A stretch of DNA of 64,000 bases from contig QKEL01000014.1 in the NCBI GenBank assembly GCA_003252395.1, forward strand, positions 346,155-410,154. The letters are read 5' to 3'. Positions 15,556 through 23,382 of this stretch are shown here, piece after piece. Each line of letters begins with the position of its first letter. Position 1 is the stretch's first letter. The position numbers and the translations under genes were made by a program. This stretch comes from Spirochaetales bacterium (lineage in GTDB: Bacteria > Spirochaetota > Spirochaetia > Treponematales > Treponemataceae). Below the pieces are notes generated by a model. The model saw nothing but the letters and a program-made list of their open reading frames with translations. It had not been told where the DNA came from and ran no database searches.

Positions 15556-18500
15556 TTAATACGTCACGTTCACGTACATTGAAAGCTCCGAGTATTCCCT
15601 GCCGTCCGGGTCCGGGGAACCCCCGTAAATATTCCAGGGATCGCTTGAATACTCTCCGAATTTCCAGCCCTGCCACTTCACGCCGACCCGGTTTGTCGCC
15701 TTGGCGAACAGGGGCGTGTCAAAGCCGTAAGAAACGTCCAGGTTCCACTGGGCGGGCCAGGTTGTATTGAAGCCCCGGACCCAAGCGGGCTCCAGCCACT
15801 TATCCGCGACCCACGCGCCGTCAAGCATCCACGTGCGGTACCGGAGCTTCGCGCCCGCCTGCCAGTAGTCCACGATCCGCGTATCCATGCCGGCGCTGCC
15901 CTGATGCCCCGCCTCGGCGGTCAGAATGGCCCGGAAGCTCGGGAAGGGGTTGGTCACGATACGGGTGCCGACCTGCCAAAGGTCGCGCTGCTCCGGAAGC
16001 CCTGACGCGAAGGAAGTCCAGGTTCCGTCGGCCATTTTAAAGGCCATGCGGTCCGTTTCGCCCGCGTAGAGGGTATACAATCCGGTCAGGCTCGCGGCGA
16101 ATTTCGCGCCCTCGATATCGTCGCCGTTCCACTCATGGAACCAGGTGGCCCCTTCGGGGTCATAGGTGAGCACGCCCTCAAACTCGATCGCCTGACGGTT
16201 GGCGAACACTATGAAGGGAGAGCCAAAGCCCTCGTGGGAATCCGTTAGCGCGCGATCCGCGGGTTTTACCAGGGGCATACGGGAGCGCGCGACGGGCTTG
16301 AAGTTCAGGAAACCGTAATTGATGTCCGCGCCAAACTCCACTTCCTGCCGGTTTCCAGACCCGGAGTCGCCGGTGAAAAAACTACCGCGCACCACGGCGG
16401 GATTCGTGTCGGTCACGAGTCCGCGATGGATAAACTTTCCGTACACGTAGGCCTTGCTCAGGATGTTCGTCCCGAGTTCCACCGAACCGCCAAGGGTATC
16501 GAGGTCCTGTACGGCCGCCCAGGTTCCGTCGGAAAGCCTGTACGGCGCCCCTACCTTCTCGTCGCCCGCGTACAGGATTCCCGTCTTGAGCGTCACGAAG
16601 GGATAGAGGGACGCTTCCCCGTACAGAGACGCCTTGCGCCCGGGACCGTACGAATTGTGCGGATTTTCGGCCAGGTCGGATCGGGTACCGAACTCCTCCG
16701 CGAAGGTCAGTCCTAGATTAAACGAAGGCATGGGGACCGAGCGGGAGGGAAACGACTTCCACCAATTCGCGGCGATCTGGGGTTCCGCGGATCCGTAAAT
16801 CTCGGGACCGCCGATTACCTGCAAGCCGGAAAGGAGACCTTTCCCGATAAACTCCACGGCGATCGGCGCGAGGGATCCATAGGTGTCGTATCCGATGATA
16901 TCGAAGGCCTCGTGGTTGATGTTGAATACGTCGCCCGAGGTCTCGAAGGCCGCGTGCTCCGCGTGGTAATAGCCGTTCAGGGAGAAGGAAGGATCGTCGA
17001 ACCTGAAGGCGGCCGAATACAGGGACGCGTTGTACGCGATTTCGCCCGTCGTCTTGTCCTGATTGTAAATCGGGTAAATCTCGGCCATCTTGGTAGGCGC
17101 CGGATTCGACCACACGCGGAAATGGGCCTCGGCGCTCAGGTTTTCGGCGGGCGCCGCGGCGATGCCGATATCGGCCTCGCTGTAGGGCAAAAAGTTTATG
17201 CCCTCCTTCACGCTCCGCCCGGCGGCGTCAAGCCCGTCGAGACTGTCCTTATCAAGACCGGCGAGCGCCCCCGCCGTCACGCTGATCCCGGAAATCCTGA
17301 TCGCGTCGCGCTCGTTGATCATCTCCTTGATGCCCGGCTCGGTGCCCCGCTGGAGGGCCAGGGCAAAGTCGAGATTGGCGAAGGCGGCGTCCACGTCGGC
17401 CTGGGTCGAGTCGTAGAGCGAAACCTGCCAGATATCCTTCATGAGGTAATAGGCGGCGCGCGGCATGCGCTTGGCGATCCCGTTTTCCTTCAGGGCGCTT
17501 TGGGCGACGATCCCGAACCATTCCTCGTTCATGTTGTTCACGCCGATCCGGTAGTCCAGCTCGTAGCCCGCGTTGGACCAGGAACCGAGGACGTTATGCA
17601 CGTCGAGTTCCTTGTTCTGGTACTGCTTCCACCATTCGTCAACCCACTCGAACACGTACCCGCCGAGCATGTTGGCGGACTTTCCCTTGCCGTAGCCCTG
17701 GGAGTAGAGCTCTTCCCACTGGCTCTTGAGGTAGGTCGCCTGCATGTACTGGTCTTCCTGCCGGGTCAGGGCGTTGTACGCGTCGGCCCCGGCCTCGGTG
17801 AGCACCACCGGCCGGTCGAGCGTATCCGCGATTCCCTGGTAAAAGGAATCGTAGAACCGGTACCCGCGGTAGGCGTTCACGCCCAGGATATCCAGGGAGG
17901 GGCACAGCTCGGCGATCAGGTCGACGTACTGCGTGTCGCCGTTGATAAGGCCGACGGGCCGCAGGGGGTCCACTTCCTTGAGGGCGGCCATGGCCTCCTC
18001 GAAGAGGCTGTAGAGGTAGCCCGCGCGCACGGCGTTTTGCTCGCCCGTGGGGAGGTTTTCGATTTCCGAACCCGACCACACGAGGCCGTAGTTGCTTTCG
18101 TTGCCCAGCATGTACATGAGCACGCCCTTGGTACCGCGGTAGGTTTCGGCGGTTTTCCTGGCCTGGGCGACGAGGGCCTGCCGGGTATAGAGGTCGGAGT
18201 AATCGGTGACGGCGTACCATTTGCCGTTTACGGTCATGCCGTAACGCCCCAAGAGGTCGTTGATCATGGTGTAGATGCCGTACTTCGTGTAGATGTACTC
18301 GACCCAGCGCGGGGGAATCGTCGAGAACGCGCGGATCGTGTTGACGCCCATGGCCTTGAGAAGGGGCATGTCCACGTCCAGCATCCGCATGACGTAGTCG
18401 TCCGACTGGGCCCATAGGTTGAAGGTATGGGTCTCGCCTATCGGCGTGCAGGACCACACGACGCCCTTTACCTCGAAGGGCTTATTGTCCACCAGGAGCC

Positions 18501-18609
18501 GCCAGCCGTCCGCGTCCTTTTTCGTCTGCACGTATTGCGCGCTCGCGGGGAAGGCCGCCGCGAGGGCGACGGCCGCGGCGAGCAGGGCCTTTATGATCGA
18601 TCGCTTCAT
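15556..18609 (-). CDS. Clan GH-A glycoside hydrolase fused to a probable outer-membrane beta-barrel
   Basis: A 1017-residue exported protein. A signal peptide with AXA site (ASAQ, about residue 24) is followed by a TIM-barrel glycosidase (about 25-400). Its probable acid/base is E171 (MLGNESNYG) and nucleophile E272 (VVLTEAGAD), as in GH2-, GH5- and GH158-like enzymes. The exact family is not assigned. From about residue 480 to the end the sequence switches to alternating polar/aromatic strands with Gly/Asn turns (for example VELGTNILSKAYVYGKFI, QAGAKLRYRTWMLDGAWV). It finishes SMYVNVTY with a terminal aromatic, the hallmark of outer-membrane barrels. Its ATG overlaps the CBM9 stop (ATGA). 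Confidence 0.72.
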   Translation of the reverse strand: MKRSIIKALLAAAVALAAAFPASAQYVQTKKDADGWRLLVDNKPFEVKGVVWSCTPIGETHTFNLWAQSDDYVMRMLDVDMPLLKAMGVNTIRAFSTIPPRWVEYIYTKYGIYTMINDLLGRYGMTVNGKWYAVTDYSDLYTRQALVAQARKTAETYRGTKGVLMYMLGNESNYGLVWSGSEIENLPTGEQNAVRAGYLYSLFEEAMAALKEVDPLRPVGLINGDTQYVDLIAELCPSLDILGVNAYRGYRFYDSFYQGIADTLDRPVVLTEAGADAYNALTRQEDQYMQATYLKSQWEELYSQGYGKGKSANMLGGYVFEWVDEWWKQYQNKELDVHNVLGSWSNAGYELDYRIGVNNMNEEWFGIVAQSALKENGIAKRMPRAAYYLMKDIWQVSLYDSTQADVDAAFANLDFALALQRGTEPGIKEMINERDAIRISGISVTAGALAGLDKDSLDGLDAAGRSVKEGINFLPYSEADIGIAAAPAENLSAEAHFRVWSNPAPTKMAEIYPIYNQDKTTGEIAYNASLYSAAFRFDDPSFSLNGYYHAEHAAFETSGDVFNINHEAFDIIGYDTYGSLAPIAVEFIGKGLLSGLQVIGGPEIYGSAEPQIAANWWKSFPSRSVPMPSFNLGLTFAEEFGTRSDLAENPHNSYGPGRKASLYGEASLYPFVTLKTGILYAGDEKVGAPYRLSDGTWAAVQDLDTLGGSVELGTNILSKAYVYGKFIHRGLVTDTNPAVVRGSFFTGDSGSGNRQEVEFGADINYGFLNFKPVARSRMPLVKPADRALTDSHEGFGSPFIVFANRQAIEFEGVLTYDPEGATWFHEWNGDDIEGAKFAASLTGLYTLYAGETDRMAFKMADGTWTSFASGLPEQRDLWQVGTRIVTNPFPSFRAILTAEAGHQGSAGMDTRIVDYWQAGAKLRYRTWMLDGAWVADKWLEPAWVRGFNTTWPAQWNLDVSYGFDTPLFAKATNRVGVKWQGWKFGEYSSDPWNIYGGSPDPDGREYSELSMYVNVTY

Positions 18610-19424
18610 CGTTTGCCTCCCTTGAGCGCGTCGGATAGCGGAACGACCCTGCCGTCGCCCCAGGTGCTCGCGTCCATGTACGCCGCGTCTTTCTCGCTCA
18701 TCCAGTGCACGAGCCGCGACCGTTCCTTGCCGCCGTCGGCGTCGTTGATCTGGAATTCTAGCCTGACCTTTTGCCCGTTTTTTAACGGCTTCGCGTTTAG
18801 GAGGCTTACGGGTATCGCCGCCTCGATACGGTAGCCCGCGTCGCCGTAAACGATCGCGGCCTTAATCGAATCGTTGGGGACGGTCGAATCGTTCACGCAC
18901 GCCTCGTAGGCGCCCTTGGCGGCCTTGCTCTTGGGCACGATGCGCACGCGCTTGTCGGTATTCCTGTAAAAGGTGTGGTAGAGCGTGTCCGTACCAAAAA
19001 AGAACTCGATCGAGTCGCCGCGCCAGCCCTGCGGGGCAGGAAGCGCGTTCACGCCGGGATCGTCGTCGGCAACGTCGGCGAAGAGGTAGACGTTCGCGCC
19101 GTCGGTGCGGGTCACGAAAAGGCCGTCGGTGTTTTTCGCGTCGAATAGGCCGCCGTACACCATCACCCGGGCGTTCACCCCGGGAAGGCCTTCCCAGTCG
19201 GAAAAGTCGCCGTCTATAACGGGCGCCTCGTCCTTGGAAAAGTACACGGGGGCAACCTGCCCCACCGGGGGCTTGTTCGATTGGGATACGGCGTTCGGGT
19301 CCACGGAAGGCCGCCATGGGGGATCGATGATCTTCTTTTCCATGGCGGTCAGGCACGAGGAAAGGGCGAACGCCGCGAGGGCCAACGCGCATAGCTTGAG
19401 CGTGCCCTGAATTTTCGTCGTCAT
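18606..19424 (-). CDS. CBM9-like lipoprotein
   Basis: A 272-residue lipoprotein (lipobox ALSSC, C24). After a Pro-rich linker comes one module with the family 9 carbohydrate-binding pattern: APVIDGDFSDWEGLP at the start, then LFADVADDDPGV and GDSIEFFFGTD, then AAIPVSLLNAKPLKNGQKV. These modules bind reducing ends of beta-glucans and xylans. It is the first gene of an operon with the GH-A/barrel protein (4-nt overlap) and GH16, so it may hold substrate for them. Confidence 0.8.
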   Translation of the reverse strand: MTTKIQGTLKLCALALAAFALSSCLTAMEKKIIDPPWRPSVDPNAVSQSNKPPVGQVAPVYFSKDEAPVIDGDFSDWEGLPGVNARVMVYGGLFDAKNTDGLFVTRTDGANVYLFADVADDDPGVNALPAPQGWRGDSIEFFFGTDTLYHTFYRNTDKRVRIVPKSKAAKGAYEACVNDSTVPNDSIKAAIVYGDAGYRIEAAIPVSLLNAKPLKNGQKVRLEFQINDADGGKERSRLVHWMSEKDAAYMDASTWGDGRVVPLSDALKGGKR

Positions 19425-19484
19425 TCGGGGTCTCCAGTCCGCTTCGAGAGCGGGGGGGGTATGGTATCTTAAAAAAATAGCCTG

Positions 19485-19515
19485 AAAAAAAAGCCGTCAG
19501 GAATCTGACGGCTTT
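19485..19515 (-). terminator. Rho-independent terminator of the ABC importer operon
   Basis: Minus strand GCCGTCAG-ATTC-CTGACGGC followed by eight T, 27 nt behind the binding-protein stop. Confidence 0.9.
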
Positions 19516-19541
19516 CGTCGGTTCGGGACCGGCTCGGGACC

Positions 19542-21173
19542 CTACTTGAGGCCGAGCTTTCCCTTATTGACCTTCATCATTTCGGTCTGCTTGGCGAGCA
19601 CCTTGTCGGCGCCCTTGGCCTTGCGGAAGGCCTGCCAATCGGACCAGATCCGGTCGAAGTCTGACTCCGATTTCGCGCGGAGCAAGAGGGGCAGGTCCTT
19701 GCCCCAGCGGCGGGCAAGCTCTTCGGAGATCAGGGCCTCGTCCGTTCCGGGCGCCAGTTGGGTAAGCCCGTCGTAGGCGGCGAAAGAGGTTACGTAGGGG
19801 CGGGTCCACAGCTGGGGCTGCTCGAGGGCGGGGGAATACTTCGCGCCGAACTGTCCCTGCCAGGCGGTGTCCATGAGCATCCAGTAGGTGTACATGACGC
19901 CGTATTGCGTTTCCTGGGCGTTTTTGTCCGTAGAGTCCAGCTTCTCGACCGCGGGAAGGAGCTGGGGCTTTCCGTTCACCGTCTCGTAGGTCACGCCGGG
20001 CACGCCGAAACAGGTGTCCATCTGGCCTTCCTCGCTGATAAGGTAGGTGAGGAACTGGATGGCGCGGGCCTTGTCCTTGCAGTTTTTGGAAATCATGGTA
20101 ACGGTCCAGCCGGCGATACCGCCGCCGCCGAGGGTCGGGTTCGCGCCCTTGGAATTGCGGGGGCCCTCGACCGCGACGTAAACCGTGTTCGGGTCTTTAT
20201 TGTACAGGGCCATCTGGGCGGCCTGCATGTCCCAGTTTTGGTAGAACATGGCGAAGTAGCGGCCCTGGGCGATCTTTTCCTCCATCTGGGAACGCTTGTC
20301 CACGAACACGTCGGTGGCGAGGAGCCCTTCCTGGTTGGCCTGGCGGAATACTTTCAGCCAGCGCACGTATTCGGGATCGCTACCCCGGTCGTAGAATTTG
20401 CCGTCCTTTTCGTTGGGAATGGCGAGGAAATTCTGGATGTACTTTTCGAGGGAAACGTTGCCGGTATCGGTAAACTCCTGGAACCCGACGGGGATTAGGG
20501 GCTGGCCGTTCACGGTGCCGAACTTGGCCTTGGCGGCCCGAAGGGCGCCGAGGAAGCCCTCGGGGGTAGTCATGTCGGGCTTGCCGAGGGCCTCGTACAT
20601 ATCCTTGCGGACGAGGAAAGTCTCGTTGGAGGTGAGCTTTCCCTTATAGGTTACGTAGTCCTGCGGGGTGTATGAGGCGTTGGGATACCCGTAGACCTTC
20701 CCGTCGGGCTGCCGGTACCAGCCGAGCTTTTCGGGGTTCGCGACCTTGAAGAAGATCGGGTCGTAGTTCTGGGCAAGCTCGTCCAGGGGAAGCACGAGGC
20801 CCGCGTCTATCATCATCCCCACCTGGCTTTCCCACCAACCGAGGGTGATAAGGTCGGGAAGGGTATCGCCGGCGATCATTGAGTTGAGCTTTTCGGCCTC
20901 GTTGCCCGCGGGCACCACGAAGCGCACGTTCACGCCGGTCTTTTCGGTGACGTACTTGGACACCGCCGAGTCTCCCCATTGCCGCGCGAACCAGCTGAAG
21001 TTCACGTACCAGTCGAAGGTAATCGGCTTGTCCTTGTTGAGTTTCCAGCCCGGGGTCGAACCGGTTCCGCTCACGGTTGCCGCGGATTGCCCCTTGGCGT
21101 CCTGTTTTCCCGCCGCGAACGTCAGCGGGGCCACCAGGCCCAGCGCGAGCGCGACCGCGATCAGTTTCTTCAT
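19542..21173 (-). CDS. ABC transporter sugar-binding protein (LplA/YtcQ type)
   Basis: A 543-residue periplasmic solute-binding protein of family 1. A Sec signal peptide (MKKLIAVALALGL, cleavage near TFAAGK) without a lipobox Cys precedes a two-lobed body of the size typical of oligosaccharide binders such as LplA and YtcQ. The ATG is chosen by AAGGAGG. It is the third gene of a permease-permease-binding-protein operon and probably captures beta-1,3-gluco-oligosaccharides. The ligand is inferred from the surrounding glucanases. Confidence 0.87.
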   Translation of the reverse strand: MKKLIAVALALGLVAPLTFAAGKQDAKGQSAATVSGTGSTPGWKLNKDKPITFDWYVNFSWFARQWGDSAVSKYVTEKTGVNVRFVVPAGNEAEKLNSMIAGDTLPDLITLGWWESQVGMMIDAGLVLPLDELAQNYDPIFFKVANPEKLGWYRQPDGKVYGYPNASYTPQDYVTYKGKLTSNETFLVRKDMYEALGKPDMTTPEGFLGALRAAKAKFGTVNGQPLIPVGFQEFTDTGNVSLEKYIQNFLAIPNEKDGKFYDRGSDPEYVRWLKVFRQANQEGLLATDVFVDKRSQMEEKIAQGRYFAMFYQNWDMQAAQMALYNKDPNTVYVAVEGPRNSKGANPTLGGGGIAGWTVTMISKNCKDKARAIQFLTYLISEEGQMDTCFGVPGVTYETVNGKPQLLPAVEKLDSTDKNAQETQYGVMYTYWMLMDTAWQGQFGAKYSPALEQPQLWTRPYVTSFAAYDGLTQLAPGTDEALISEELARRWGKDLPLLLRAKSESDFDRIWSDWQAFRKAKGADKVLAKQTEMMKVNKGKLGLK

Positions 21174-21237
21174 ATTGCTCCTCCTTACTATGCCGGCCTC
21201 CCCGCGGGGCGGCCCCAAACGGTATCTATGCTACGGA

Positions 21238-22155
21238 TCAGCCCTTTACCGAGCCGATCATGACTCCCTTCACGAAATACTTTTGCAGGAACGGATACAC
21301 GCAGATTATGGGCGCGGTGGTCACCACCATGGTGGCGAGCTTCACGGACTGCGAATTCACCTGGGCGCCCGAAATGCCCACCGGCAGGCTCACGACGGTC
21401 TTGGACGCGGACGCGCTGGCGATGATCCGGTACAGGAAGGTCTGGATCGGCTGCAGGTCCGGGTTGTTAACGAAAATGACGCCCGAGAAATAGTCGTTCC
21501 AGTGCCCGACCCCGTTAAAGAGGGCGATGGTCGCGAGGACAGGCCCGGAAAGGGGCAGCACGATGCGCGCGAATATCCTGAACTCGTTCGCGCCGTCTAT
21601 CTTCGCCGACTCCTCGAGGGCCGGCGGCATCTCCCGGAAAAAGGACATGAAAATGATCAGGTTCCAAAAGTTGAACAGCGAGGGGACGATGTACACCCAG
21701 AAGGTATCGTAGAGCCCGACGTTCTTTAAAAGGATGAAGTAGGGAATGAGGCCGCCGCCGAAGAACATGGTGACGGTGCCCATGAGAAGGTACCAGCGAT
21801 GGCCCATGATATGGCGCTTCGAGAAGGCGAACGCCACCATTGAGGTAAAGAACACGCTCGTGACCGTGCCGAGCAGGGTCCGCCATATGGTAACGTTGAA
21901 GGCCTGCAGTATCGCCTTGTCCTGGAATACCGTGCGGTAGCTGGCGACGCTGAATTTCCTCGGCCACCAGTACACGCCGCCCATGAGGGTGTCGCTGGAT
22001 TCGTTGAACGAGAGCACCACGGTGTACCACACGGGGTACAGCGTCGCGAAGCACAGGACCGCCATGAACACGACCAGGGCCTTGTCGAATAGCCGCATGT
22101 CGTTGAGCTTTCCGCCCGTCTTGCCCTTTCGTCCCATAACCTGATTATCCGCCAT
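21238..22155 (-). CDS. ABC transporter permease (LplC/YtcP type)
   Basis: A 305-residue inner-membrane permease with six predicted helices. The EAA loop reads EESAKIDGANEFRIFARIVLP, which docks the ATPase. It follows the first permease by 20 nt with GGGAGAA before the ATG. Together they form the heterodimeric pore of a polysaccharide-type importer. No ATP-binding subunit gene is in the window, so a shared MsmX-like ATPase encoded elsewhere is expected. Confidence 0.9.
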   Translation of the reverse strand: MADNQVMGRKGKTGGKLNDMRLFDKALVVFMAVLCFATLYPVWYTVVLSFNESSDTLMGGVYWWPRKFSVASYRTVFQDKAILQAFNVTIWRTLLGTVTSVFFTSMVAFAFSKRHIMGHRWYLLMGTVTMFFGGGLIPYFILLKNVGLYDTFWVYIVPSLFNFWNLIIFMSFFREMPPALEESAKIDGANEFRIFARIVLPLSGPVLATIALFNGVGHWNDYFSGVIFVNNPDLQPIQTFLYRIIASASASKTVVSLPVGISGAQVNSQSVKLATMVVTTAPIICVYPFLQKYFVKGVMIGSVKG

Positions 22156-22175
22156 AGTCGATTCTCCCGTCGTCG

Positions 22176-23132
22176 TTAGAACAGCGATACGTCGTTGATC
22201 CGACGCGTCAGTTGGTTGGTGGTATACAGCAAGACGAACGCGAAGATCGACTTGAAGAAACCGATGGCGGTGGCGTAGGAGAACCGCATGCTCCGCATGG
22301 CCACGTTGAATACGTATATGTCCAAGACATTGCTCCTCGGGGCGTTGAGGGGGTTCCAAAGAACGAAAATCTGGTCGAAATTCGAGTTGAGGAGCCCGCC
22401 CACCGCGAGTATCAAAAGGATGGTCACCGTGCCCTTAATGCAGGGCAGGGTAATGGAGACCATCTGGCGGAACCGGCCCGCCCCGTCCACCCGCGCCGCC
22501 TCGTAGAGCTCCTGGTCTATTCCCGCGATCGCGGCAAGGTAAATGATCGCCGACCAGCCGAGTTCCTTCCATATATCAGAGACGATAACGATGCCCCAAA
22601 AATACTCGGGATAGGCGAGGAAGGTGATGCCTTCCTTGAGTACGCCCATACCCACCAAAAGGTCGTTGATGAAGCCCGTATCGGAGAGCCAGGTGGTCAG
22701 GATTCCCCCGAGGATTACCCAGGAAAGGAAATGGGGCAAATACGAGATGGTCTGGACGTACCGCTTGAACTTCGCGTTCCGCACCTCGTTGAGCAGAAGG
22801 GCGAAGATGATCGGCAGGGGAAAGCCGATGGCGAGCTTAAGCACGCTCAGGCCCAGGGTATTCATGAGGATATTCGCGAATTCCGGATCGCGCAAAAAGG
22901 CGATAAAGTGCTGGAACCCGTAATTGTCCGCCCAGGGGGAAGCGAGGAATTTCAAGCTAAAAAGCTTCTCGGTGATTTTGTAGTTTTTCTTGAAACCGGT
23001 GATTATTCCGTACATCGGGGCATAGTTGAAGACCAGCATCCAGATAACGCCGCACCATGCCATGACTTGGAGGTATCGTTCCTCTTTCAGGCGCTGCATA
23101 AACGTTTTGGAGCTCGGCGGTTTCTGTCTCAT
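22176..23132 (-). CDS. ABC transporter permease (LplB/YteP type)
   Basis: A 318-residue permease, first gene of the importer operon. The long hydrophilic N-terminus and the opening helix VFNYAPMYGIITGFKKNY are typical of LplB/YteP proteins. The EAA loop is YEAARVDGAGRFRQMVSITLP. Its promoter, between this gene and the divergent phosphorylase gene, has TATACT and regulatory box E, suggesting activation by YesN. Confidence 0.9.
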   Translation of the reverse strand: MRQKPPSSKTFMQRLKEERYLQVMAWCGVIWMLVFNYAPMYGIITGFKKNYKITEKLFSLKFLASPWADNYGFQHFIAFLRDPEFANILMNTLGLSVLKLAIGFPLPIIFALLLNEVRNAKFKRYVQTISYLPHFLSWVILGGILTTWLSDTGFINDLLVGMGVLKEGITFLAYPEYFWGIVIVSDIWKELGWSAIIYLAAIAGIDQELYEAARVDGAGRFRQMVSITLPCIKGTVTILLILAVGGLLNSNFDQIFVLWNPLNAPRSNVLDIYVFNVAMRSMRFSYATAIGFFKSIFAFVLLYTTNQLTRRINDVSLF

Positions 23133-23153
23133 AACGAACCTCTCATGGTTTCG

Positions 23154-23218
23154 AGTATAGCCGTGCCCGTTTTATTCCGGCCATCGGGAGAGATTTCAAA
23201 ATGGTGTCTTTTTTTCTG
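23154..23218 (-). promoter_or_regulatory. ABC importer promoter with regulatory box E
   Basis: GACACCATTTTGAAATC preceded by seven A on the minus strand, 49 nt upstream of TATACT. No recognisable -35, as expected for an activator-dependent promoter. Confidence 0.6.
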
Positions 23219-23224
23219 ATTTAC

Positions 23225-23236
23225 GCAACCGGTTGC
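23225..23236. promoter_or_regulatory. LacI-type operator
   Basis: Perfect palindrome GCAACCGGTTGC, the classic LacI/GalR-family half-site pair with central CG. It lies 9 bp upstream of the -35 of the phosphorylase gene and behind box E of the importer. The LacI regulator at 61382-62371 is one candidate binder. Confidence 0.6.
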
Positions 23237-23245
23237 CATTTTTTA

Positions 23246-23274
23246 TTGACAACGTAAACATATCCATACATACT
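23246..23274 (+). promoter_or_regulatory. promoter of the large phosphorylase-like gene
   Basis: TTGACA, 17-nt spacer, CATACT. Leaves a leader of about 100 nt that ends in AGGAGG before the ATG at 23383. Confidence 0.65.
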
Positions 23275-23382
23275 CAGCCTGAAAGGGTTTGAGCCGCCTC
23301 GGACCCAGGAAATATTCAAGAGAAAGGGCCAAATGCCCCATGTCGCGTTTTATTGGGCCCATGCCCCGCGAGGAGGAATACC

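Noticed and set aside
19425..19484. A sixth copy of the glucan-locus regulatory box upstream of the CBM9 operon
   Set aside because: The region has A/T runs but no GACACC-type core or matching spacing to a -10, so this operon was not counted in the regulon.
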